Shown here in pieces: positions 40,430 through 49,233 of a DNA stretch of 64,000 nt. Under the pieces are notes generated by a model, which did no database searches, was not told the origin of the DNA, and saw only the letters and a program-made list of their open reading frames with translations. The stretch spans positions 1 through 64,000 of the forward strand of contig CALKIZ010000032.1 of NCBI GenBank assembly GCA_937995735.1, read 5' to 3'. The translations under genes and the position numbers were made by a program. The stretch comes from an uncultured Neomegalonema sp. GTDB taxonomy: Bacteria; Pseudomonadota; Alphaproteobacteria; Rhodobacterales; Rhodobacteraceae. The stretch's first letter is position 1; each line of letters starts with the position of its first letter.

Positions 40430-41962
40430 TTACGGCAGCAGGATATTGTAACGCTCGCGCGCCCAAGCATCTGTTTTCGCGTCGAGATAACCGGGATCGG
40501 GTTGCGCGAGGATTTCGTGGGCCTTTTCGCGAGCAACGTCCCACGCATCCAGAGCACCATTTTCTTCCCATGTCACGGGCGGATTTCGGTCTGCGAGCGT
40601 CGGGTAGAAATAATCGCGGCTCATCGAGGCCATCGTGTCATCGCCGCCAAGGAAATGACCTTCTCCGAGAACGGCCTCGCGGATGGCGGCCTCTGCTAAT
40701 GTTTCGTCGGTCACTTCGATGCCCCGAATGGCACGATGAACATGCCCGAGCATTTCATCATCGAGAATGAAGGCTTCGAAACTCGCACCGAGCAGGCTGG
40801 CGGTCATGCCCGCGCTTTCATAGACCATGTTTGCGCCCGCCAAGCCGCAAGCGAGGGCGGACATGGCTTTTTCCGCGCCCATCTGTGCGTCGATCGCTTT
40901 TGCATCGGCCATCGACGAGGCAACGCCTGACGGTAGACCGAGCCAGTTGGACACTTGTGCAGCGGCGGCGTTGAGGATGCTGCTCTCTCCACCGCCGCCC
41001 GAAAACGCGCCAGAGCGTAAATCGATCACCAAAGGCCAGTTTGAGAAAATCACAGGGTAGCCCGGCGCGAAGACATTGACGAGGATCAGGCCTGCGAGCG
41101 TCTCGGCTGTTGATTGCACCAGAAAGCCAGCGGGTGTGGCTGGTGCAGTTGCGCCTGATTGTGCGGCTATAATCGCATTGATTGGCACATTGCGTTTGAC
41201 GCAAGCCACAGTCACATCAACGGCGTCCTCACCATAACGCATTGGCGAGATCACCGGCGAAATATGGGCTTTGCAAAAGGGGCGCTCCGCAAAGCGGCCT
41301 TCTCCGCCGAGAGCATGATCGAACAGGTCAATGATTGGATCGACCGTTTCCGAAATCGTAAAACTCGTCCCAACCGGCTTTGTGGTTCCGCGCAGTAATG
41401 CGTAAGCCGTGTTGATGTCCAGATCGACGAGATCAGGAACATCGGTCGCCACACAGCAACGGGTAAACCAGCTCACATTGGTCAGCGTGTCTTGCAGCCG
41501 TGTGAAATCATAAAGATCGCGCAGGGTCGAGGAGCGGTATTTTCCGCTATCTATATCGAGTGTTTGAACTGCTGCACCGCCGGTTCCAAAATAAACCCGC
41601 TCGCCGCCGACTTCAAAGTCATGCTTCCAATCCCGGCCATAATAGATGAACGATTTACAGGCCCCATCAATAATGTCCGCGACCATCGCAGGGGGAAAGC
41701 AGAGCCGCCCAAGGTCATTCACAAAAGCGCCGCGCGCACAAGCCGCCTCTGTCAGAACGGGCGGTGCTTCGCCCATACCTAAGTCGTTTAATAAATTGAG
41801 CGCGGAATCGTATATCCGGCGGCATTCACTGTCAGTAAGCGGACGGTATTGCCCGCCAATCTGTCCGGGAGCTGCCGGATTTTCAGGGGTTGCAGCAATC
41901 GCACGCGCCGCCATACGCGCGGTGCGGCCCCGTCTTGTCGCTGGTTTGAGAGAATCGCTCAT
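40430..41962 (-). CDS. Trimethylamine methyltransferase (MttB) superfamily protein, non-pyrrolysine type
   Basis: 510 aa uninterrupted ORF; CKSFIYYGRDWKHDFEVGGERVYFGTGGAAVQTLD; CKAHISPVISPMRYGEDAVD. Confidence 0.87.
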   Translation of the reverse strand: MSDSLKPATRRGRTARMAARAIAATPENPAAPGQIGGQYRPLTDSECRRIYDSALNLLNDLGMGEAPPVLTEAACARGAFVNDLGRLCFPPAMVADIIDGACKSFIYYGRDWKHDFEVGGERVYFGTGGAAVQTLDIDSGKYRSSTLRDLYDFTRLQDTLTNVSWFTRCCVATDVPDLVDLDINTAYALLRGTTKPVGTSFTISETVDPIIDLFDHALGGEGRFAERPFCKAHISPVISPMRYGEDAVDVTVACVKRNVPINAIIAAQSGATAPATPAGFLVQSTAETLAGLILVNVFAPGYPVIFSNWPLVIDLRSGAFSGGGGESSILNAAAAQVSNWLGLPSGVASSMADAKAIDAQMGAEKAMSALACGLAGANMVYESAGMTASLLGASFEAFILDDEMLGHVHRAIRGIEVTDETLAEAAIREAVLGEGHFLGGDDTMASMSRDYFYPTLADRNPPVTWEENGALDAWDVAREKAHEILAQPDPGYLDAKTDAWARERYNILLP

Positions 41963-41967
41963 AAAAA

Positions 41968-41999
41968 CTTTCGTTGACTGTAAAAACGGTCAACGAAAG
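41968..41999 (-). terminator. Terminator-like hairpin between secG and mttB-like gene
   Basis: Plus-strand CTTTCGTTGAC-tgtaaaaacg-GTCAACGAAAG, 11 bp perfect stem. On the minus strand it is followed by TTTTTATG. Confidence 0.75.
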
Positions 42000-42018
42000 C
42001 GCTTCTCAGGACAAGGAT

Positions 42019-42396
42019 TTACTCAGCCGGAACCGATGGTAATCCATCATCGCCGCCGCCAATCGTAGGAGGCGTTAGTCCATCAAGGACGCCAGAGTCG
42101 CTGTCCGTGTCACTACCAACGCCCGGAAGCGCCTCTTCAACTGAGATACGGTCTAAGACTGATCCGCCTTGACGGTCTGATTGTGCAATAACGTTTAATA
42201 TCAGGCTGGTGGTCAGAAAACCCGCCGCTAGATACCATGTGAACTTTTGCAATGCAGTCGCTGCGCTGCGCCCTGTAACGACACCGCCGCCACCGCCACC
42301 CATCCCTAGAGCACCACCTTCTGATCGTTGTAGCAATACCAAAACGATCAAAAAGATAACGAGCGCAAGGTGCAGCAGAAGAATGGCTTGTTCCAT
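42019..42396 (-). CDS. secG: Preprotein translocase subunit SecG
   Basis: ILLLHLALVIFLIVLVLLQRSEGGALGMGGGGGGVVTGRSAATALQKFTWYLAAGFLTTSLIL. Confidence 0.93.
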   Translation of the reverse strand: MEQAILLLHLALVIFLIVLVLLQRSEGGALGMGGGGGGVVTGRSAATALQKFTWYLAAGFLTTSLILNVIAQSDRQGGSVLDRISVEEALPGVGSDTDSDSGVLDGLTPPTIGGGDDGLPSVPAE

Positions 42397-42616
42397 AAGG
42401 TTTTACTCGGTTTTAATTGGTGCGTCGTAGAAAACGCAAGCTCATCAGGCGCGCTCACTACCGCAAAGCGCAGCAAATGTCGACGGTTAACGACCGATCG
42501 ATCTACAAGCTCCATAGTTGTAGTCCTTATGCAATCTTATAGTCGTACAGTGAACCTAATTTTTTGTTAGGGAACGATTGTTAAAGTTTCAGGATAATTA
42601 ACGCGGGGAAGCGATA

Positions 42617-42805
42617 ATGTTCGAATCTAGCAAATTGATAATCAAACGCTTTCGTAATTGTGAAAGTGGGGCAACTGGAGTTGAATATGGCCTTATCGCC
42701 GCATTTATTGCGATTGCGATCATTGGCTCTGTTCGAGTCGCGGGTGAAGAGGCAGCAGTGCCTTTTGACAGGACTGCCACAGCGTTGGATGACGCCAATA
42801 ACTAG
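42617..42805 (+). CDS. Flp family type IVb pilin
   Basis: KRFRNCESGATGVEYGLIAAFIAIAIIGSV, class IVb pilin processing motif and hydrophobic segment. Confidence 0.87.
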   Translation: MFESSKLIIKRFRNCESGATGVEYGLIAAFIAIAIIGSVRVAGEEAAVPFDRTATALDDANN

Positions 42806-42945
42806 TATTTTTAATCATTCTATCTAATGCCGGGTAGGCCCGAAAAGTCTTACTTCAAAGGGTTATGTGGCAAGATTTAATGATCTTGAGAGATGAGCAG
42901 GGCGAAACCGCCAGTTCACGCCCTACGCTTTTAAAAGCGGATTTC

Positions 42946-44130
42946 TTACCGTACAGTCACGGTTTCGAACTTACCGTCTTTGACAACCAGTTCCTTGTAG
43001 GAGCCGGGGATGTCGCCGTTTGGGAGAAATTCGACATTGGTTGCGCCGACATAGTTGATGCCAACACCGTTTTTCAGCAAAAACAGACCATAATCGAGTT
43101 GACCGGCGTGGATTTCGACACCCGGCGCGTTTGCTACGTCAATCATGTTGGCTTGAATGGCTGCGCGGTCTGTTGAGCCTGCTGCCTGCATTGCCAAAGC
43201 AATCAAAGCCCCCGCATCATAGCTTTCAGGTCGGAATGGCCCGTCGACATCGACGCCAGCGCTTTGTCCGTAGGTTACGAAGTTACGCGCGCTATCGCTT
43301 TCACTGCCGGGTAATGTGCCGATTGTCCCTTCGAGATCTTCACCAATAGCGTCGATAAGAGATTGCCCGATCATGCCGTCTGCAAGAACGAATTGCTCGT
43401 ATGAACCGGCGTCAATTGCACCTTGGATAATACCTTTACCGCCTTGGTCGAGATAACCGAGGACGACCAATGCATCACCGCCCGCTGCATCAAGGGCCGC
43501 GACTTCGGCGGAATAATCGGCTTTGCCGTCTTCATGGGCTGCACTGATAGAGATTTCGCCACCTAGTTTTTCGTAAGATGAAGCGAAAGATTCGGCCAGA
43601 CCCTTGCCGTAATCGTTGTTCGTGTAGGTAACAGCGACTTCTTCGATCCCTTTGCCCATGACAACATCGGCAAGAACTTCGCCTTGCCGTGCATCGGAAG
43701 GCGCTGTGCGGAAGAAGTGATCTTTATCGTCTATCGTTGATAATGCGGGTGATGTTGCTGACGGCGACACCATGACGACGCCATTTGGCACAGCCGCGTT
43801 ATTGGCGATGGCGGTTGTTACACCGGAGCAATCCGCGCCCATAATCGCGACAACTTTGTCAGAAGTTATCAAGCGCTCAGCAGCAGTGGTTGCGGCGGCG
43901 GCATCAATACAGGTTGAATCTGCGCGAACCGATACAATTTTTGATCCGTCTAATAAGAGACCCGAGTCGGATACTTCTTTCCAGGCGAGTTCTGCACCGT
44001 CGGCCATACCCGGTGTCAGCGATTCAATCGGGCCGGTAAACCCGAGGATCAGGCCGATCTTGATGTCTTCGGCAGCGGCATTCGCCGTCATAGCCGCGAC
44101 CATAGCAGTCGCGATAAGTGCGTGTTTCAT
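42946..44130 (-). CDS. livK: Branched-chain amino-acid-type ABC transporter substrate-binding protein
   Basis: Signal peptide; IKIGLILGFTGPIESLTPGMADGAELAWKEV; periplasmic-binding type 1 fold signatures. Confidence 0.88.
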   Translation of the reverse strand: MKHALIATAMVAAMTANAAAEDIKIGLILGFTGPIESLTPGMADGAELAWKEVSDSGLLLDGSKIVSVRADSTCIDAAAATTAAERLITSDKVVAIMGADCSGVTTAIANNAAVPNGVVMVSPSATSPALSTIDDKDHFFRTAPSDARQGEVLADVVMGKGIEEVAVTYTNNDYGKGLAESFASSYEKLGGEISISAAHEDGKADYSAEVAALDAAGGDALVVLGYLDQGGKGIIQGAIDAGSYEQFVLADGMIGQSLIDAIGEDLEGTIGTLPGSESDSARNFVTYGQSAGVDVDGPFRPESYDAGALIALAMQAAGSTDRAAIQANMIDVANAPGVEIHAGQLDYGLFLLKNGVGINYVGATNVEFLPNGDIPGSYKELVVKDGKFETVTVR

Positions 44131-44192
44131 TTGAACCTCCCTGATTTTCTATGGTTAGCTTATGTCAGTGTTCGGCGCTTGAAAATGGTATT

Positions 44193-45155
44193 TTATGGAA
44201 ACATATCAGGCGGCAAAGCGCCTGTTTTTATTGAATAAAGCAGTGCAGATACCGAAAAAACTGAGGTGATCGTCGTCACCAGTATCGTTGCCGAGACCCT
44301 TTCGACCCAAACGCCGTATTGTTGAGCAATGACAAAAACATTTGTTGCGGTGGGCAATGCCGCCATCAAAACAGCGGTAAAGACCCAGATTGGATCGAAA
44401 GAGCCAACATAGCTGAGCGCGAGGTACATCAATGCGGGATGCACAATCAGCTTGATGGGAACCAGATACCCTAATTCGAGTGGGACGCGGTTGAGGGGGC
44501 GCAGCGCCAATGTGACTCCCATCGCGAACAGCGCACAAGGCGCGGCGGCTTGTGCCAGATATGCAATCAGGCTTTCTATGGGCGCTGGCGGTGCAGCCCC
44601 TATGATTGCGAAAGCAACTCCGATGACTGTCGCGATGATAAAGGGGTGAAACACGATGCTGCGAATGACACCGATGATCAGCGTTGCAATACCTCCCTTG
44701 CGTTCGCCGGAGAGGGCCATCAACGCGGGCGCATTGGCGAAATGGAGTACATTTTCAAAGCAAAATATCAGAGCGACCGGAACGGCGGCTTTCTCGCCAA
44801 AAGCAAGGATTGCCAGCGCCGGTCCCATATAACCGATATTGCCATAGGCTGCGGCCAGTCCTTGCATGGTGGCATTGCCAAGATGCCGCTTGCTCGTCAC
44901 ATACCCGAGGAAGAGTGCGGTCAAAAACACGGCGAAGGTCACGCCGATATTTGTGATGATAAAGCTCCAACTCGCGAGTTCTTCAACGGGCGTTTTAGAC
45001 AACAGCTTAAAAAACAATGCGGGCAAGGCGATGTAGATGATGAAGGTGTTGAGCCATCCCATTTGCTCAACAGGGCGCTTCGTCAGCCGTGCCGTGACAA
45101 AACCAATCACGATCAGCCCGAATAACGGCAAGATCAGCGTTAGAATTTCATACAC
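44193..45155 (-). CDS. AEC (auxin efflux carrier) family transporter
   Basis: LTLILPLFGLIVIGFVTARLTKRPVEQMGWLNTFIIYIALPALFFKLLSKTP; hydrophobic permease. Confidence 0.88.
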   Translation of the reverse strand: MYEILTLILPLFGLIVIGFVTARLTKRPVEQMGWLNTFIIYIALPALFFKLLSKTPVEELASWSFIITNIGVTFAVFLTALFLGYVTSKRHLGNATMQGLAAAYGNIGYMGPALAILAFGEKAAVPVALIFCFENVLHFANAPALMALSGERKGGIATLIIGVIRSIVFHPFIIATVIGVAFAIIGAAPPAPIESLIAYLAQAAAPCALFAMGVTLALRPLNRVPLELGYLVPIKLIVHPALMYLALSYVGSFDPIWVFTAVLMAALPTATNVFVIAQQYGVWVERVSATILVTTITSVFSVSALLYSIKTGALPPDMFP

Positions 45156-45185
45156 AGCGAAGCCTCCCGAACAGGGACCGCAGCT

Positions 45186-46541
45186 TTAGCGCGCCTTCAC
45201 CCGTTCCGGCAAGATGCCTCCGGGGGTGAAGCGCATGACCAGCAAAAGCACCAATCCCATGACGAAGACCCGCATGTGCTGTGCATTGTCGATCAGGTGC
45301 AAGCGGAGCCAGTTGGTTTCTGCCATCCCCGATGTGAGCAGGTTGATGAGCCAAGTTCCCGCCGGTTCCGCCTCGACCCAGAGGAACCAGATGAAAAATC
45401 CACCGATCACTGCGCCAAGATTATTGCCCGACCCACCAACCACGACCATGACCCAGATCAGAAAGGTAAAGCGTAGCGGTTGATAGGTTCCCGGCGTGAA
45501 TTGGCCGTCTAACGTTGCGAGCATCGCTCCGGCAATTCCAACGACCGCAGAACCGAGGACGAAGATTTGCAAGTGACGGCCTTTGACGTCCTTGCCCATC
45601 GCTTCGGCGGCGACTTCGTTGTCGCGAATGGCGCGGATCATCCGGCCCCACGGGGAGTTCAGCGCTAAAACACAGAGCGTTAGAATGACGATCAGGACGA
45701 TGGCAAAAAGCCCTGCGTAGCAGAGTTTTACGAACAGCCCGGAATACTCTGTGATCAGTCCCGCGAGTGCTTCTTCGCGCGCTGCACCGTTCAAGCCGGT
45801 CAGTTTTTCGGCGGCGAAAGCCTCGACTTTTTCCCGAAACCACGCGCTTTGTTGCAGGTCGACTTCGTAAGGAACAGGGCGAGGCAACCCGGTGACGTTC
45901 TTGACGCCGCGCGTCAGCCAGTCTTCGTTTTTCAGCACCGCGACAATGATCTCTGAAATGCCAAGTGTCGCAATCGCGAGGTAATCTGCACGCAGCCCCA
46001 AGGCGATTTTGCCAACCAGCCAAGCGGCTCCGGCGGCGAATAGTCCTCCGACAATCCACGAAACCATAATGGGCAGACCGAGGCCGCCGAGATAGCCGGT
46101 TTTACCGGGGTCTACTGATTCAATCGCGTCGACTGCGGGTCCATAAAAATGCCGCGTCGCGATATATCCGATCACGGCCACTAGCATGACGATCAGGAAA
46201 TGTCCGCGCCGCCCTTTGGTTTTTCGATGCGCGAAAGTGGTTGCGATGATTGTTCCCAAAAAGCAAAGCGCTGTTAGGCCGATTTGAGAGCCGCCTGCAC
46301 TCCATGCTTCCGCGACCGGGGCTTTGGAAACCAGCACAGCGGCGACCCCGCCCAGCGCAGCAAAGCCCATAATTCCGACATTGAACAGGCCCGCATATCC
46401 CCATTGGATATTAACCCCCAGTGCCATGACTGCGGAGATCAGGCAAAGATTTAACATTCCCAGTGCAACTGTTGGCGATTGGATATGCCAGACAGCGGCC
46501 AGTAGCGCGGCCATGATCACAAAGGCAATGAGCGCGCGCAT
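45186..46541 (-). CDS. livM: Branched-chain amino-acid ABC transporter permease (LivM)
   Basis: LCLISAVMALGVNIQWGYAGLFNVGIMGFAALGG; FVLGSAVVGIAGAMLATLDGQFTPGTYQPLRFTFLIWVMVVVGGSGN. Confidence 0.92.
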   Translation of the reverse strand: MRALIAFVIMAALLAAVWHIQSPTVALGMLNLCLISAVMALGVNIQWGYAGLFNVGIMGFAALGGVAAVLVSKAPVAEAWSAGGSQIGLTALCFLGTIIATTFAHRKTKGRRGHFLIVMLVAVIGYIATRHFYGPAVDAIESVDPGKTGYLGGLGLPIMVSWIVGGLFAAGAAWLVGKIALGLRADYLAIATLGISEIIVAVLKNEDWLTRGVKNVTGLPRPVPYEVDLQQSAWFREKVEAFAAEKLTGLNGAAREEALAGLITEYSGLFVKLCYAGLFAIVLIVILTLCVLALNSPWGRMIRAIRDNEVAAEAMGKDVKGRHLQIFVLGSAVVGIAGAMLATLDGQFTPGTYQPLRFTFLIWVMVVVGGSGNNLGAVIGGFFIWFLWVEAEPAGTWLINLLTSGMAETNWLRLHLIDNAQHMRVFVMGLVLLLVMRFTPGGILPERVKAR

Positions 46542-47554
46542 CAGACGACTTTTCCTTTGAATATTCCTGTTGGTCTGACCAGCAGGACGACCACGAGGAT
46601 TACGAAAGAAATGGCGAATTTATAATCCGTCGAAAGCAGTTGGAGCAGGCCATCGGGTTGCCACTCTTCCGGCAAAAGATAACGCCCGACTTTCTTATAG
46701 GCATAGGTCAACATGACTTCAGAAAACGCGATGATGAAGCCCCCCACGATTGCCCCGACAGGCTTGCCCAAGCCCCCGACAATGGCGGCAGCGAACATGG
46801 GTAACAACAGTTGGAAATAAGTGAACGGCTTAAAGCTCTTGTCTAACCCGTAGAGAACGCCAGCGATGGTTGCCAGACCTGCGGCTATGATCCATGTGAT
46901 CTTTACCACCCGTTCCGGGTCGATCCCCGATAGGCGTGCCAGTGTCTCATTGTCCGAATAAGCGCGCATGGCTTTGCCGGTTTTTGTGCGTTGCAGGAAC
47001 CAGAACAGCAAAACAACCAGCACTATCGCGACCACGACGGTAAGCACTTGCGAGGTGCGGATGGCTAAGCCTTCATCCAGTCCGGTGAGTTTTTTGAACT
47101 CCCGCGCTTTCATCAAAAAGCGGTCCCCATCGAGGAAAATCTGTTCACCCGGTCCAATGATAAAGCGGATCAATCCGTTCATCATGAACATGATCCCAAT
47201 CGAGGCCATCAGGAAGGTTATCGGCTTGGCTCTCACATCGCGGTAATGCCGATAAACCAGCCTGTCCGTTATGAGTAAGAATAATACCGTCAGGAAAATT
47301 CCGATTGGCAGTGCGAGCAAGGCGGTAGGCAACGGCCCGAGGCTGACACCCCAGCTTTGCAGTAACCACGTCATCAGGATCGTAATCATCGTCCCGAAGG
47401 CCATTGTGTCGCCATGGGCAAAATTCGAAAACCGCAAGATGCCGAAAACCAGCGTGATCCCTAGCGCGCCGAGTGCGAGTTGCGCACCGTAGACCAATCC
47501 GGGAACCAGCACGAAATTCGCCATTAAGACGAGGGGGTTGAGCCACTCGGTCAT
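46541..47554 (-). CDS. livH: Branched-chain amino-acid ABC transporter permease (LivH)
   Basis: ALGALGITLVFGILRFSNFAHGDTMAFGTM; AMRAYSDNETLARLSGIDPERVVKITWIIAAGLA; 1-nt overlap with livM. Confidence 0.92.
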   Translation of the reverse strand: MTEWLNPLVLMANFVLVPGLVYGAQLALGALGITLVFGILRFSNFAHGDTMAFGTMITILMTWLLQSWGVSLGPLPTALLALPIGIFLTVLFLLITDRLVYRHYRDVRAKPITFLMASIGIMFMMNGLIRFIIGPGEQIFLDGDRFLMKAREFKKLTGLDEGLAIRTSQVLTVVVAIVLVVLLFWFLQRTKTGKAMRAYSDNETLARLSGIDPERVVKITWIIAAGLATIAGVLYGLDKSFKPFTYFQLLLPMFAAAIVGGLGKPVGAIVGGFIIAFSEVMLTYAYKKVGRYLLPEEWQPDGLLQLLSTDYKFAISFVILVVVLLVRPTGIFKGKVV

Positions 47555-47591
47555 GGGGTTTGTGCCCGCAACGGGGTTAATTCTTGAACCA

Positions 47592-48293
47592 TCATCCCCC
47601 CAAGAAACTCTTGCGAACTTCTGCATCGGCGAGCAGGGCCTCGCCGGTGTCGGTGAATCTGTTTTCGCCTGTTACCAACACATATCCCCGGTCTGCGATT
47701 TCTAGGGCTTGCCGGGCATTTTGCTCGACCATCAAAACCGCAACGCCGGTATTACGAACCTCGATAATGCGGTCGAACAACTCGTCCATGACAATAGGGG
47801 AAACGCCCGCTGTTGGTTCGTCCAGCATCAACACCGAAGGCCGGGTCATCATTGCGCGCCCCACAGCGACTTGCTGTCTTTGACCGCCCGACAATTCGCC
47901 TGCAGCTTGCCTGCGTTTTTCCTTGAGGATGGGAAAGAGATTATAAATTTGTTCGACAGTTTCTGCGATGTCGTCGCCGCGCAGATAAGCCCCCATCTCC
48001 AGATTTTCTTCAACGGTCATGCCGGTGAAGACGTTTTCTGTTTGCGGGACAAAGCCGATGCCTTCGGCGATGCGGGCTTGCGTTGATAGGCCGGAAATGT
48101 CTTTGCCATCGAGCGTGACAGAGCCTGCGCGCAGATCGAGCATTCCAAGCAACGCTTTCATTGCCGTTGACTTGCCTGCGCCGTTTGGCCCGACGATTAC
48201 AGCAATCTCGCCGCGTTCAACGCCGATAGAACAGCTTTTGAGAATATCGGCCCCGCCGTAGCCGCCGGTCATGTTCTCGCCGTTTAGGAGCAT
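47592..48293 (-). CDS. livF: Branched-chain amino-acid ABC transporter ATP-binding protein (LivF)
   Basis: GPNGAGKSTAMKALLGML, ELSGGQRQQVAVGRAMMTRPSVLMLDEPTAGVSP. Confidence 0.92.
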   Translation of the reverse strand: MLLNGENMTGGYGGADILKSCSIGVERGEIAVIVGPNGAGKSTAMKALLGMLDLRAGSVTLDGKDISGLSTQARIAEGIGFVPQTENVFTGMTVEENLEMGAYLRGDDIAETVEQIYNLFPILKEKRRQAAGELSGGQRQQVAVGRAMMTRPSVLMLDEPTAGVSPIVMDELFDRIIEVRNTGVAVLMVEQNARQALEIADRGYVLVTGENRFTDTGEALLADAEVRKSFLGG

Positions 48294-49072
48294 TAGGCTA
48301 CGACCCGCTTTTTTGTCACGCCGCGCCCGAGATAGGCCTCGATCACTGTTTCATTCGCGCGAACCTCAGCGGCGGTTCCTTGAGCCAGCACTGTGCCCTC
48401 GGCCATGACGATCACCGGATCGCACAGGCGGGAGATAAAATCCATGTCGTGCTCGATCATACAGAAGGTATATCCACGCTCCTGATTGAGTTTGATAATT
48501 GCATCACCGATTTCCGCAAGCAATGTGCGGTTCACGCCTGCACCGACTTCATCGAGCAAGACGACTTTGGCGTCGACCATCATTGTGCGGCCCAATTCGA
48601 GCAGTTTTTTCTGTCCGCCCGACAGATTGCCCGCGCGCTCATGGGTCAGATGGCTGATTTTAAGAAAGTCGATGACGTCTTCGGCTTTGGCGCGGATTTG
48701 GCGTTCTTGCTCGCGCACTTTGCCGCGACCAATCCATGCGTTGATCAGCGTTTCCCCGTGCTGTTTTGCCGGAACCATCATCAAGTTTTCGAGCACGGTC
48801 ATGGTTGAAAACTCATGGGCAATCTGAAACGTGCGGAGCAATCCCTTGTGGAACAGCTCATGCGGGGTCAGGCCGGTGACGTCTTCTCCGTCGAGTATGA
48901 TTTGTCCATGTGTGGGAGAAAAAAGACCGGCTATAATATTGAAAAGTGTAGTTTTTCCAGCGCCATTAGGACCGATTAAACCTGTAATCGAGCCGCGCGC
49001 GATTTCGAGCGTGCAGTCATCAACCGCATGAACACCGCCGAAATACTTCGACACTCCTTCAACTCGAATCAT
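48293..49072 (-). CDS. livG: Branched-chain amino-acid ABC transporter ATP-binding protein (LivG)
   Basis: GPNGAGKTTLFNIIAGLFSPTHGQIILDGEDVTGLTPHELFHKGLLRTFQIAHEF; LSGGQKKLLELGRTMM. Start could be 49099. Confidence 0.92.
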   Translation of the reverse strand: MIRVEGVSKYFGGVHAVDDCTLEIARGSITGLIGPNGAGKTTLFNIIAGLFSPTHGQIILDGEDVTGLTPHELFHKGLLRTFQIAHEFSTMTVLENLMMVPAKQHGETLINAWIGRGKVREQERQIRAKAEDVIDFLKISHLTHERAGNLSGGQKKLLELGRTMMVDAKVVLLDEVGAGVNRTLLAEIGDAIIKLNQERGYTFCMIEHDMDFISRLCDPVIVMAEGTVLAQGTAAEVRANETVIEAYLGRGVTKKRVVA

Positions 49073-49233
49073 GTGTTTCGTCCCCGTGATGTCTTTCATC
49101 ACTAACGCTGAATACCAGATTCGCAACAATGCTGTGCCTAAGCACTGTCATACCGTTGACTCAGCGGTTTTCCGCTATACCGTCACGCGAGAAAGCAACC
49201 GTCAAAAAGGCGGTGCTCAATGGGAGGAATACC

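Noticed and set aside
40430-41962. Pyrrolysine-containing MttB
   Set aside because: No in-frame amber codon interrupts the 510-codon ORF.
42893-42940. Possible bidirectional terminator (AGGGCG...CGCCCT and CGCTTTTAAAAGCG) between flp and livK
   Set aside because: Long loop, no U-tract for the first; the second is an AT-centred palindrome without a loop. Too weak to call.
44550-45125. 191-aa plus-strand ORF
   Set aside because: Antisense to the AEC transporter; no domain.
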